Assembly (NCBI GenBank): GCA_035626235.1
Contig: DASPOB010000007.1
Coordinates: 1-7,402, forward strand
Length of the DNA: 7,402 nt
DNA from: DATFYP01 sp035626235
GTDB taxonomy: Archaea > Thermoproteota > Nitrososphaeria > Nitrososphaerales > Gagatemarchaeaceae
Direction: 5' to 3'
The position numbers and the translations under genes were made by a program. The notes under the pieces were generated by a model that did no database searches, had not been told where the DNA came from, and saw only the letters and a program-made list of their open reading frames with translations. Below, piece after piece: positions 1 through 6,504 of this stretch; position 1 is the first letter of the stretch, and every line of letters begins with the position of its first letter.

Positions 1-71
1 GATTCGTTGAAGAAGGTGAGGAGGCCTGCGCTCGATGCGGGCATTGGTGCGTTGTTTTTCTTGCTGCTCAT
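1..71 (-). CDS. Preprotein translocase subunit Sec61 beta (archaeal SecG), N-terminus only
   Basis: This is the first 23 codons of a minus-strand gene whose remainder lies beyond the left edge. The visible peptide has a short Lys/Asn-rich head (K4, K5, N6, N7), then P11-ASSAGL and a Phe pair (F20, F21), followed by N22-E23. That P-x3-AGL-x2-FF pattern after a basic, proline-bearing N-terminus is the hallmark of archaeal Sec61 beta. Family members are usually about 50-60 residues: a cytosolic head and one C-terminal membrane helix, forming the small non-essential subunit of the SecYE-beta export channel. The helix is out of view. The ATG at 69-71 is supported by a CTTAAG box centred about 28 nt upstream. 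The opposite strand is open from 1 to 102, but I treat that as a shadow. The call rests on a short motif, so it is good but not certain. Confidence 0.78.
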   Translation of the reverse strand, partial: MSSKKNNAPMPASSAGLLTFFNE

Positions 72-96
72 TCGAAGGTCTGCACCGGCCCACTGT

Positions 97-102
97 TCTT
101 AA
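97..102 (-). promoter_or_regulatory. Putative TATA box of the Sec61 beta gene
   Basis: The palindromic CTTAAG is centred about 28.5 nt upstream of the ATG at 71. Archaeal TATA boxes lie about 26-27 nt before the transcription start, so the mRNA would begin at or next to the start codon (leaderless). The same hexamer sits at the same distance upstream of the DP2 start. Inferred from sequence and spacing only. Confidence 0.5.
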
Positions 103-178
103 GCGTAGCGGCTCGGGGTTTTGTCCATTCTACGGGACACCCCCCGAAATAGTCTCGCTGTCCATCGTCGGGACATGG

Positions 179-184
179 TTATTT
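179..184 (+). promoter_or_regulatory. Putative TATA box of the small membrane protein gene
   Basis: TTATTT is centred about 27.5 nt upstream of the ATG at 209, the spacing expected for a leaderless archaeal transcript. It lies in the 137-bp divergent gap between the Sec61 beta start (71) and this gene. The local sequence is fairly AT-rich, so a chance match is possible. Confidence 0.35.
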
Positions 185-208
185 CTCCCGTGTGTATTAG
201 TAGAGCCG

Positions 209-457
209 ATGACGGTCGGCAAGTATGAGATACTTGCTGTCGTATTTCTTGCATTGGCGGGAGTAGCATGGCTAGCAAGCTTCGTCTTTCCCTTCACAAT
301 ACTCAACAAGATATCGGGCGGAAACCTCTCGATTCTACTACTGCTGATTCTGGTAGGAGTTGTGATATATGTAGTCATTGGCCTTCTCTTCCGCCATTAC
401 TTCCCGCGAATGCTGGAGCGTGAGGAGAAGAAGTATCTCTACTCGCGCTCTGGATGA
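209..457 (+). CDS. Small two-helix membrane protein, function unknown
   Basis: I do not recognise this 82-residue protein. It has two hydrophobic segments, about residues 6-29 and 40-62, joined by a short loop (LNKISGG). A charged C-terminal tail follows, with R62, R67, E70, R71, E72, E73, K74 and K75. By the positive-inside rule the tail is probably cytoplasmic. The frame is open upstream to 35, but I prefer the ATG at 209. The upstream part looks non-coding, a start at 35 would overlap the Sec61 beta gene, and a TATA-like box sits at the right distance from 209. Base and codon use are visibly more AT-rich (several ATA and GTA codons) than in the flanking genes. The last five codons (YSRSG) lie over the edge of the transposase remnant, so the original C-terminus may have been replaced when the element inserted. 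Confidence 0.5.
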   Translation: MTVGKYEILAVVFLALAGVAWLASFVFPFTILNKISGGNLSILLLLILVGVVIYVVIGLLFRHYFPRMLEREEKKYLYSRSG

Positions 458-872
458 TGGTCAGCCACTTGTTCTCTCCTTCGACCTTGATTCCTACTCT
501 GTCGGCGAGTGTCTCTCCATTTAGGCCCTCGTGCGGTCGGATGAGGTTGTGGTAAATCTGATAGCCCTTCAGGATTGGAGAATCAGCCCGCTTGATTCCT
601 CGCATGCCTCGCTCCCTGTCTCTGACCTCTCCGTTCATCCTCTCCATCTTGTTATTGCGAACCCTCCCCGCGAGGCGAATCTCCCGAATGTGGAGGGTTC
701 CGCTATGCCCGTGGTTCGTCTGGTATTCCTTCACGTAAGCGTCCCTATACGACTGAAGGCCGTCGGTAATGAGCATCTTCGGAGCCTTCCCCGCAATCTC
801 GGCGCTCCGATGGAAAGCCGAGACCGAGCCCGGGTCCGACTCTTCGTCGACCGTATGGAGCGCTCCCGCCAA
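375..872 (-). pseudogene. DDE transposase, C-terminal remnant
   Basis: This open frame of about 165 codons matches the C-terminal half of COG3316/IS6-like DDE transposases common in archaea. Visible landmarks are the second catalytic Asp in LITDG (D37), the basic NNKMERMNGE stretch carrying the catalytic Glu (E77) and its flanking RDRE. After these come RGIKRADSPILKGY, YHNLIRPHEGLNG and the family's terminal ENKWLTII. The DNA-binding N-terminus and the first catalytic Asp are missing, and a stop lies just upstream at 885-887. The only upstream start is a TTG at 872. The segment between VDEES and SAFHRSAEIAGK looks shorter than in relatives, suggesting an extra internal deletion. The homologous part ends near residue 144 (about 441); the last 20 or so residues appear to be read-through into flanking DNA. 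The remnant cannot encode an active enzyme. Confidence 0.82.
441..872 (-). mobile_element. Decayed insertion-sequence remnant
   Basis: This is the stretch I can assign to the element from its transposase coding similarity. I found no convincing terminal inverted repeats or target-site duplication at either side. The right side, which would carry the transposase N-terminus and one IS end, is deleted and abuts the glyA promoter. The left border falls near the usual transposase C-terminus, inside the tail of the small membrane gene. Exact borders are uncertain by tens of bases. Confidence 0.6.
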
Positions 873-875
873 ACG

Positions 876-883
876 TATAATTA
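876..883 (+). promoter_or_regulatory. TATA box of glyA
   Basis: TATAATTA is the clearest TATA box in the window. It is preceded by an A-rich CCAAACG that could act as the TFB-recognition element. Its centre is about 27.5 nt upstream of the glyA ATG at 907, which predicts a leaderless mRNA, and no Shine-Dalgarno precedes the ATG. It lies only a few bases from the truncated edge of the transposase remnant. Confidence 0.6.
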
Positions 884-906
884 TCTAGCGTAGACCGTCG
901 CTTCCG

Positions 907-2199
907 ATGCCCAGTCACGAAGCCGAATTCCAGTCAGTAATCAGGAAAGTAAGAGCGCACGAAAAGCTGTTCTCTGAATCTCTGCCACTTGTGGCGAGTG
1001 AGAACCTGGCTTCAAGGACGGTCAGAGAGGTGCTCTCTTCTGATTTGGGGCACAGGTATGCAGAGGGGTGGCCTGGAGAGAGGGTCTATGCCGGATGCAG
1101 GTATATCGACGAAATAGAACTCATCGCCATCGAACTGGGGAAGAAACTGTTCAGGGCCGAATATGTCGATGTCAGACCGGTCTCAGGGGTGAACGCGAAC
1201 CTGGCGGTCTACTCCGCCACGACCAGCGCAGGGGACATCATGATGGCACTGTCGATTCCGAACGGGGGGCACATCTCTCACGGAAAGAGGGACTTTTCTG
1301 GCACCGCGGGGCTCGTACATTCCCTCGACGTCGAGTATCTGGCATTCGACAAAGATGAGATGAACGTCGATGTCGACGGGACCAAGAAACGCATCGCCGC
1401 ACTCAAGAAGCCGCCGAAACTCGTGATGTTCGGGGGAAGCCTGTTCCTCTTTCCGCATCCAGTGAAGGACCTCGCGAAGACGATAAAGGACGCTGGTGGA
1501 ACCATCTGCTACGACGGTGCCCACGTCGCGGGACTCATAGCGGGAGGCCTCTTCCAGGATCCGCTCCGGGAGGGTGCGGACATCATGACGTTCAGCACCC
1601 ACAAGACCCTGTTTGGGCCCCAGGGGGGAGCAATAGCCTCGACGAGCAAGTACGCGGAAGAGATCAAGAAAGGAGTCTTTCCGGGGACCACGAGCAACCA
1701 TCACCTCCATGGAGTAGCAGCCAAGGCCCTTATGTTTGCCGAATTCCTCCAGTTCGGCCGGAAGTACGCCAGCGACGTGGTGAGAAACTCGCAGGCTCTG
1801 GCGGAGGAGTTGGCGAGGTTCGGGGAGAGGGTGCTTGGGGAGAGGAACGGCTACACCAAATCGCACCAAGTCGCCGTGGACGTCACGAAGTATTCCGACG
1901 GGGGCACCATCGAGAAGCTGCTGGAGTCCCAGAACATCATCGTGAACAGGCAGCTGATCCCTGGCGACCTTCAGGCGGGGCGGCATTACACCAACCCGGG
2001 AGGAATCAGAATCGGGGTGGCGGAGCTGACGAGGCTCGGCATGGGGAAGGGGGAGATGAAAGAGGTCGCGGAAATCGTACACCTCGGGATGCAGGGGAAG
2101 GAAAAACGGGCGGTGGCGGCCAAGGTGAAAGAACTTAGGAAGGGTTACCAGACAGTAAAGTACACGTTCAAGGAGTCACCGGCCTACTTCTTCCGCTAG
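907..2199 (+). CDS. glyA: Serine hydroxymethyltransferase (archaeal GlyA)
   Basis: This cytosolic PLP enzyme interconverts serine and glycine, transferring a one-carbon unit to or from a tetrahydropterin. In archaea the carrier may be tetrahydrofolate or tetrahydromethanopterin, and the sequence does not tell me which. The 430 residues match the family length. Landmarks in order are LPLVASEN (27-33), the substrate loop YAEGWPGERVYAGC with active-site E53, and D203/H206 in YDGAHVAGL, which contact the PLP ring. Next come FSTHKTLFGPQGG with the Schiff-base lysine K233, and GGIRIGVAELTRLGM with R368, the probable carboxylate-binding arginine. The TRLGM wording and the FGPQGG loop (bacteria usually have RGPRGG) point to the archaeal branch. 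The start is the ATG behind the TATA box at 876-883. The gene converges on DP2, and the two coding ends overlap by 24 nt. All key residues are present, so it should be functional. Confidence 0.95.
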   Translation: MPSHEAEFQSVIRKVRAHEKLFSESLPLVASENLASRTVREVLSSDLGHRYAEGWPGERVYAGCRYIDEIELIAIELGKKLFRAEYVDVRPVSGVNANLAVYSATTSAGDIMMALSIPNGGHISHGKRDFSGTAGLVHSLDVEYLAFDKDEMNVDVDGTKKRIAALKKPPKLVMFGGSLFLFPHPVKDLAKTIKDAGGTICYDGAHVAGLIAGGLFQDPLREGADIMTFSTHKTLFGPQGGAIASTSKYAEEIKKGVFPGTTSNHHLHGVAAKALMFAEFLQFGRKYASDVVRNSQALAEELARFGERVLGERNGYTKSHQVAVDVTKYSDGGTIEKLLESQNIIVNRQLIPGDLQAGRHYTNPGGIRIGVAELTRLGMGKGEMKEVAEIVHLGMQGKEKRAVAAKVKELRKGYQTVKYTFKESPAYFFR

Positions 2200-5100
2200 C
2201 GCCGGTTTCAGGAAATCAGTCAGCTCCAGCTGGTCTGCCTTTCTCTCTCCCCTGAATAGCTGGTCGAGCTCCCTCTGGACCATCTCTAGGCGGCTCTTCA
2301 AGTAGGGGTCGACGTCGTACTCCCTCGCCAACCTCTGAGCAATCGAGAGGTACTTCTCCACGGAGGCCTGGGTGAGCGTTCCCCTGACTTCTTCCCCGCA
2401 GCTGGGGCAGGTCCAAGAGAGGGGGGGCCTCCGCATGGTCAGGCCGCACTTCCTGCACTTGAACGACTGGGTCGCATATTTCTTCGTGTTCCCCATTATG
2501 TCCCGAATCAGGTGAGTCTTGATTATGGACTCGACGACCTCCTTCGTCGATACGGCGTCTATCTTCGACGCGACTTCAATCTGCTTGGATATCTTCTCAT
2601 TTAGGGTGCGCAGGGTGGAATAGGCCGCCCTCGACCTCTTGACCGCGAGGGAAGCCGAAGGGTGAGTGAACCCGTAGCCGTAGAACTGAGTCTCGTTCCC
2701 TAGCCGAGACCCTATGCGCTCAATCAGGTCTTGGACCGAGGAGGGAGCAGGCGACCTCTGGGTCGCCTCGTAGAAATCGCGCGGATAAGCCGAAGCGATG
2801 TCGAAGTTGTGGGCCTGCTCGTCCACCTCGGAAGGAATGAGGACGGGCTGGACCAGGAGGGGCGTGTCCATCATCCCGCCAATCTGGTTAGGGATGTACT
2901 CGAGGGAGAAGTTGAGAAGAGCGTCCATGAGCAGAAGGAGCGAGTCTCCGTCCCCGTCGCAGTCTCTTCTCTTCGCGGCATGCCAGTAGGGGTTCGCGAA
3001 ACAGACCTGCGTCCCCGAGAACCCGATGATTCTTGCGACCACCCCGACCGAAGTGTGCGGAGCGAGGCCGATGACCGCCTTCCCTATCAGGTCGGAGGGT
3101 CCCTGCACGTTGTAGAACGTGGGCAATTCGTAGAAGTTCTGCAGCTCGTCGTCCACGAACTGTGCCATCCGCACGAGGTCGGCTGCGATTTCCGACGGGA
3201 TTACGATGTCTTGGGGCTTCAACTCGAGGATCTGGTCTTCTGTCTCCAGGGGCTCGCCTCTGATGTCCCTCTCGTAGCCTAGGTCCAGAAGGGTTCTCGG
3301 AGGAAGCCTGACGTCGGAAGGCCGGAAGTGAGTGAGCGGGGCGTTTGTGATGTCTATCCGCAGTGTCCCGTCCTTGTAGACCGAGACATCGTGATTGCTC
3401 CTGACGACCCCCTTCTCGATCGGCTCAGGTGTCTTCGAGGGGCTGGTGAGTCCTCTCACCCCCTTGATGGGCAGGCCAGGGTCATGAGGGAGCCTCGCTT
3501 TCAGGGCGTCCATCTTCGAGCGAATGTCGAAATCGGTGTATGATGAGGTCGCTGTCTTGATCTTGCAGCTGGGACAGGTCGCTTCGAAGGTCGTTATCCC
3601 GCACCGTGGACACGACAGGAACCGAATCGTCTCGCCCCCGCATACCTCGCATTTGGACGAGAGCCGCCTCTCTTTGCAGTCGGGGCAGTAGGTGTTCGTT
3701 ATCTCGACCTTGACGACTCCCTGCTTGGAGGCGGCGACGAGGTCCCTGTACGTCCCCCCCGCGGCGCCCACAGGAAAGAGGACGTGGACGGGTGGCTTCA
3801 TCTTCCTGACCATGGCCTTCTCTGGCCGCCCTATTCGGACACCGATCGTGGTAGTGGTCTGGCGGCCGATCGTAATCCCTGAGAGCCTGTGCACAGCCTC
3901 GAGGGAGTCTGCCGAGTCCTGCTGCTCCGCGGCCTCCCCAATCTTCAGAAGTGCGGAGAGGACGACCGCGGCCTCCCCCGTAACGACCGCCGACGCTCCC
4001 TCGATTCTGTGCTCCACGAGCGAGGTCTGCAGGATCCTCCTGGTCTGGGGGGAAGTGATGTCGACCAGAACGTCACGCCCTTCGAGCCTGCTCCTCTCCC
4101 TCAACTCCCAGAGTTCGGCGGGGGTAATGCGGTCGAATCGCGGTGTGAGTGAGGGATGAAGCGGTATCCCCAACACCCTTGAGAGTAGGAGTGCCTCGTT
4201 CGCAGTGACGAGTGCGACCGGCCAGGGGGAGCTGACCTCGGAAAGCCTGGAAGCTGAGAGCCCCGACGCCGAGAGGTTCTCTGAGACACTGGGGACTGTC
4301 AGTGCCCGCGCCAAGTCCTGGGCCCACCACTCGGTGACATAGGGCGAAGGAAGGAGGCTCCTGTTGTTCTCGAGGAAATCGCCATAGCTGATGAGCACGT
4401 CGCCGAGGTCTATGATTCTCACCAGGTCTTCCCGAAGACGCTCGGCATCGGCGACTGAAGTCACGCGCCTGATGCTTCCGTCCTTCAGCAGTACGGTCGG
4501 GCCTTCGATTGAATCTACGAAGGCGATGGTAGCCGCTTTTCCGGGGAGGTCTACCTTCACCTGAGTGCCGGGGACCACTGGGTACTCCAAGAGGGCGGTC
4601 AAGGCTGGATGGATTCCGATGGTAGAGAGGCCCGTGTTGATCGACCTCCCGTAGCGGAGCCTCAGGCCCCCCTTGCGCCGTGGCATGGAAAGCACGGCCC
4701 TTCCGGAGATGACCTCTTCGAAATGCGCCCCTGACTGCTCCGTCTCGTTAGTGGACTGCTGAGTGCCACCCTTGAGCTGTCCGAGCCACTCCCAGCCGGT
4801 GATGTTGAGGCTGGCCAGCTTCTTCTCGAGCTTGCGGGCCCTCCCGATGACGCCGTCGTTTAGCACCCTTAGCGCCCCTCCTCTCATGCGGTCGGTGCTG
4901 ACCCTCTTCAGGTTCCTGTGAACGACGACCTCCACCGGGTCGGTCTCAACACCGTCGATTTCGACTGGCAGGTTGAAGATGGTCCGCCTGATGTCGTCGT
5001 CGAGGACCTTGAACTGAAAGTTCCCGACCTCCCTTTCGTATACCCTCAGCTCTTCGGCATACCTGTCGACCTCCTCCTGTCTCGCGCGATAGTTGGCCAA

Positions 5101-5655
5101 CCCCAGCTTCTTCGCCGTGACATCGGCTATCACGAGGGAGAACCCCGCCTCAGTCCCTCCCGCGGAACGCATCGGTCCGGCATAGGAGACAGAGGCGTAG
5201 TCGCTGTTGTCGTCATTCTGCTTGATTGACACGCTGTAGATTCCCTCCAGGGGAGCAACCGTCACGCCATCGGTCATTACGGCCAGGCCCGTGCGGACGC
5301 CGTAGTCCAGCGCCTTCTGTCTGTCAAGAGTCCCGAATCGCCCGAGGGCTATCTCCTGGGAGATTGTGAGGGCCGCCTTCTCCTTGGTCGTCGACTTCAG
5401 CAGGTCCCTCAGGCGGCCAGCCAAGCCCTCGAACTGGTCAAGCCCTAGCATCTGATTTACGCGGTCCGCCAGGTCGAAGACGGTCTTCGACTCGACCGTC
5501 TGCTTGGGGTCCATCCCCATGGACCTCGCCCGAGATGCGAGGTTGAAGGCAGCCCCGTACTGCGAAATGATGTCCATGTAGTAGGGGTCAAGGGAGGCCG
5601 GGAAAGGCGCGAGCTTCTTCGCGCGGGCCCAGGCATCCTCGGCGGAGAAGGACAT
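2176..5655 (-). CDS. polC: DNA polymerase D large subunit DP2 (PolII large subunit)
   Basis: DP2 is the catalytic subunit of the archaeal replicative polymerase PolD. It synthesises DNA with a two-barrel RNA-polymerase-like fold and partners the DP1 exonuclease, which is not in this window. The 1159 residues fit an intein-free DP2. The N-terminal domain shows SYAGPMRSAGGTEAGF (157-172). RLRYGRSINTGLSTIGIHP (332-350) and DSIEGPTVLLKDGS (381-394) follow. Two zinc-binding clusters come next: C657/C660/C669/C672 and C682/C685/C694/C697. The active-site block around 888-916 holds D900 and D902, followed by the LLMDALLNF helix. A third zinc cluster is C1067/C1070/C1083/C1086. Near the end, QLELTDFL (1142-1149) fits a PCNA-interacting box. 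The ATG at 5655 has a CTTAAG box about 28 nt upstream. The methyltransferase gene ends 52 nt upstream, so read-through transcription is also possible. The 3' end overlaps glyA by 24 nt. Confidence 0.97.
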   Translation of the reverse strand: MSFSAEDAWARAKKLAPFPASLDPYYMDIISQYGAAFNLASRARSMGMDPKQTVESKTVFDLADRVNQMLGLDQFEGLAGRLRDLLKSTTKEKAALTISQEIALGRFGTLDRQKALDYGVRTGLAVMTDGVTVAPLEGIYSVSIKQNDDNSDYASVSYAGPMRSAGGTEAGFSLVIADVTAKKLGLANYRARQEEVDRYAEELRVYEREVGNFQFKVLDDDIRRTIFNLPVEIDGVETDPVEVVVHRNLKRVSTDRMRGGALRVLNDGVIGRARKLEKKLASLNITGWEWLGQLKGGTQQSTNETEQSGAHFEEVISGRAVLSMPRRKGGLRLRYGRSINTGLSTIGIHPALTALLEYPVVPGTQVKVDLPGKAATIAFVDSIEGPTVLLKDGSIRRVTSVADAERLREDLVRIIDLGDVLISYGDFLENNRSLLPSPYVTEWWAQDLARALTVPSVSENLSASGLSASRLSEVSSPWPVALVTANEALLLSRVLGIPLHPSLTPRFDRITPAELWELRERSRLEGRDVLVDITSPQTRRILQTSLVEHRIEGASAVVTGEAAVVLSALLKIGEAAEQQDSADSLEAVHRLSGITIGRQTTTTIGVRIGRPEKAMVRKMKPPVHVLFPVGAAGGTYRDLVAASKQGVVKVEITNTYCPDCKERRLSSKCEVCGGETIRFLSCPRCGITTFEATCPSCKIKTATSSYTDFDIRSKMDALKARLPHDPGLPIKGVRGLTSPSKTPEPIEKGVVRSNHDVSVYKDGTLRIDITNAPLTHFRPSDVRLPPRTLLDLGYERDIRGEPLETEDQILELKPQDIVIPSEIAADLVRMAQFVDDELQNFYELPTFYNVQGPSDLIGKAVIGLAPHTSVGVVARIIGFSGTQVCFANPYWHAAKRRDCDGDGDSLLLLMDALLNFSLEYIPNQIGGMMDTPLLVQPVLIPSEVDEQAHNFDIASAYPRDFYEATQRSPAPSSVQDLIERIGSRLGNETQFYGYGFTHPSASLAVKRSRAAYSTLRTLNEKISKQIEVASKIDAVSTKEVVESIIKTHLIRDIMGNTKKYATQSFKCRKCGLTMRRPPLSWTCPSCGEEVRGTLTQASVEKYLSIAQRLAREYDVDPYLKSRLEMVQRELDQLFRGERKADQLELTDFLKPALAEEVGR

Positions 5656-5680
5656 CGACGGGGCGATGGGCCGTCGTGGT

Positions 5681-5686
5681 CTTAAG
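5681..5686 (-). promoter_or_regulatory. Putative TATA box of the DP2 gene
   Basis: CTTAAG is centred about 28.5 nt upstream of the DP2 ATG, inside the 52-bp gap after the methyltransferase stop. It is the same hexamer at the same distance as for Sec61 beta, with a similar next base context (CTTAAGA). This suggests DP2 has its own leaderless promoter even though it lies directly downstream of a co-oriented gene. Confidence 0.45.
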
Positions 5687-5707
5687 GACTATCGTAGAAA
5701 GCCGCGG

Positions 5708-6427
5708 TCAGCCACGGAGCGGCTTCGTCCCTTGGTAGGCCGCGACGACTCCTGCCGTCAGTGTCCGGAGCTTTGTCGTTCGGAGTCCTCTTTCTTCCAT
5801 GGTCGCGATGATGTTCCTGTTCCATGTCGCGCCGTCTATGATCTTCGGCAGGTTGACAAACGTCAGTGCTGACTTCGCCTTGGTCAGCCCCAGGACCGCG
5901 GCGACGGCCCCCAGCAGTCCCTCGATGTAGAGGCGCAGGAAGGGAGCAGGCAACCCCGTCGGCCTTATGAAGTCGTACAGCGTCAGGCTCCCTCCCGGCT
6001 TCAGGACCCTCACCGCTTCCTCGGCGAACCTTCCAAGGTCGACGTACTTCGCCACATAGCAGCTGACGATGGCATCGAAGGACCCGCCCGGAAACGGCAA
6101 GGACTCTCCGTCGCCGTTGACCATGAGGACGGTGTTCGGAACGCCTTTCGCCTTCCCGGCCGAGAGCATCTCGTAAGCCAGGTCGATTCCCACCACCCGG
6201 CAGCCTCTGTCGAGGAGCCTCTGCTCCAGGAGGAGGGTCCCGCACCCCACGTCGAGGACCACGTCGCCCCGGGCGAGCCCAGATTCGGAGGCCATCCAGC
6301 GCTTCCAGTACCTGTCCTGATAGAGCGTGAAGATGTCCACGACCCGGTCATAGGAGGGAGCGAGGCCCCCGAACATGCGGTTGGCGGTCTCCTGCGCGAA
6401 TTCGCGGGCAGCCAATGCGGAGCCCAT
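5708..6427 (-). CDS. UbiE/MenG-like class I SAM-dependent methyltransferase
   Basis: This 239-residue soluble protein is a Rossmann-fold methyltransferase. Motif I is VVLDVGCGT (56-64) and motif II is VVGIDLAYEML (78-88), with D82 expected to bind the SAM ribose. A GDGESLPFPGGSFDAIVS stretch (105-122) and EEAVRVLKPGGSLTLYDF (136-153) follow. The head, MFGGLAPSYDRVVD (18-31), and the tail, with a late ATMEERGL and a closing GVVAAYQGTKP, resemble UbiE/MenG, which C-methylates demethylmenaquinone or the ubiquinone precursor. Related enzymes act on other substrates, so the true acceptor is unknown. It is divergent from a UbiA-like membrane protein, which fits a prenyl-lipid or quinone role by inference. 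The start is the ATG at 6427; there is no upstream in-frame start nearby, and no clear Shine-Dalgarno. A TTG four codons further in is a weaker alternative. DP2 follows 52 nt downstream. Confidence 0.85.
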   Translation of the reverse strand: MGSALAAREFAQETANRMFGGLAPSYDRVVDIFTLYQDRYWKRWMASESGLARGDVVLDVGCGTLLLEQRLLDRGCRVVGIDLAYEMLSAGKAKGVPNTVLMVNGDGESLPFPGGSFDAIVSCYVAKYVDLGRFAEEAVRVLKPGGSLTLYDFIRPTGLPAPFLRLYIEGLLGAVAAVLGLTKAKSALTFVNLPKIIDGATWNRNIIATMEERGLRTTKLRTLTAGVVAAYQGTKPLRG

Positions 6428-6442
6428 GACTTCCCGGTGTCC

Positions 6443-6470
6443 CTTAATCCTGTCGTGGGGAAGAGAATAA
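6443..6470. promoter_or_regulatory. Divergent promoter region between the methyltransferase and UbiA-like genes
   Basis: The 77-bp gap (6428-6504) holds two AT-rich elements in an otherwise GC-rich stretch: CTTAAT at 6443-6448 and GAATAA at 6465-6470. The second is centred about 37 nt before the GTG at 6505 and about 40 nt before the methyltransferase ATG. As a shared TATA element it would give short leaders of roughly 10-13 nt both ways. CTTAAT lies only about 18-19 nt from the methyltransferase ATG, too close for a leaderless start there. Which box serves which gene is unresolved. Confidence 0.35.
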
Positions 6471-6504
6471 GGCCGAGCCTGGGGAGCTGTTCCGCCCTGG
6501 ACTT

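Noticed and set aside
1..102. Plus-strand open frame of 33 codons ending in a TAA at 100-102 with a hydrophobic stretch
   Set aside because: The minus strand over the same bases encodes a recognisable Sec61 beta N-terminus with a fitting promoter; the plus frame matches nothing I know.
35..208. N-terminal extension of the small membrane gene to the ATG at 35
   Set aside because: It would overlap the Sec61 beta gene and its promoter, and the extra residues (Cys- and Arg-rich) look non-coding. The ATG at 209 has a suitably spaced TATA-like box.
531..893. Plus-strand open frame of 120 codons opposite the transposase remnant
   Set aside because: It is the antisense shadow of the transposase frame, which has clear family motifs.
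1183..2082. Long minus-strand open frame inside glyA (299 codons)
   Set aside because: It is His/Arg/Leu-rich low-quality translation opposite a well-supported gene, as expected for GC-rich antisense.
2749..2768. Perfect 8-bp inverted repeat with a 4-nt loop (AGGCGACC / GGTCGCCT)
   Set aside because: It lies inside the DP2 coding sequence with no following T-run and no regulatory context; probably incidental.
5473..5490. Inverted repeat TCGAAGAC / GTCTTCGA
   Set aside because: It falls within DP2 codons for conserved N-terminal residues (around VESKTVFDLAD); no sign of an independent role.
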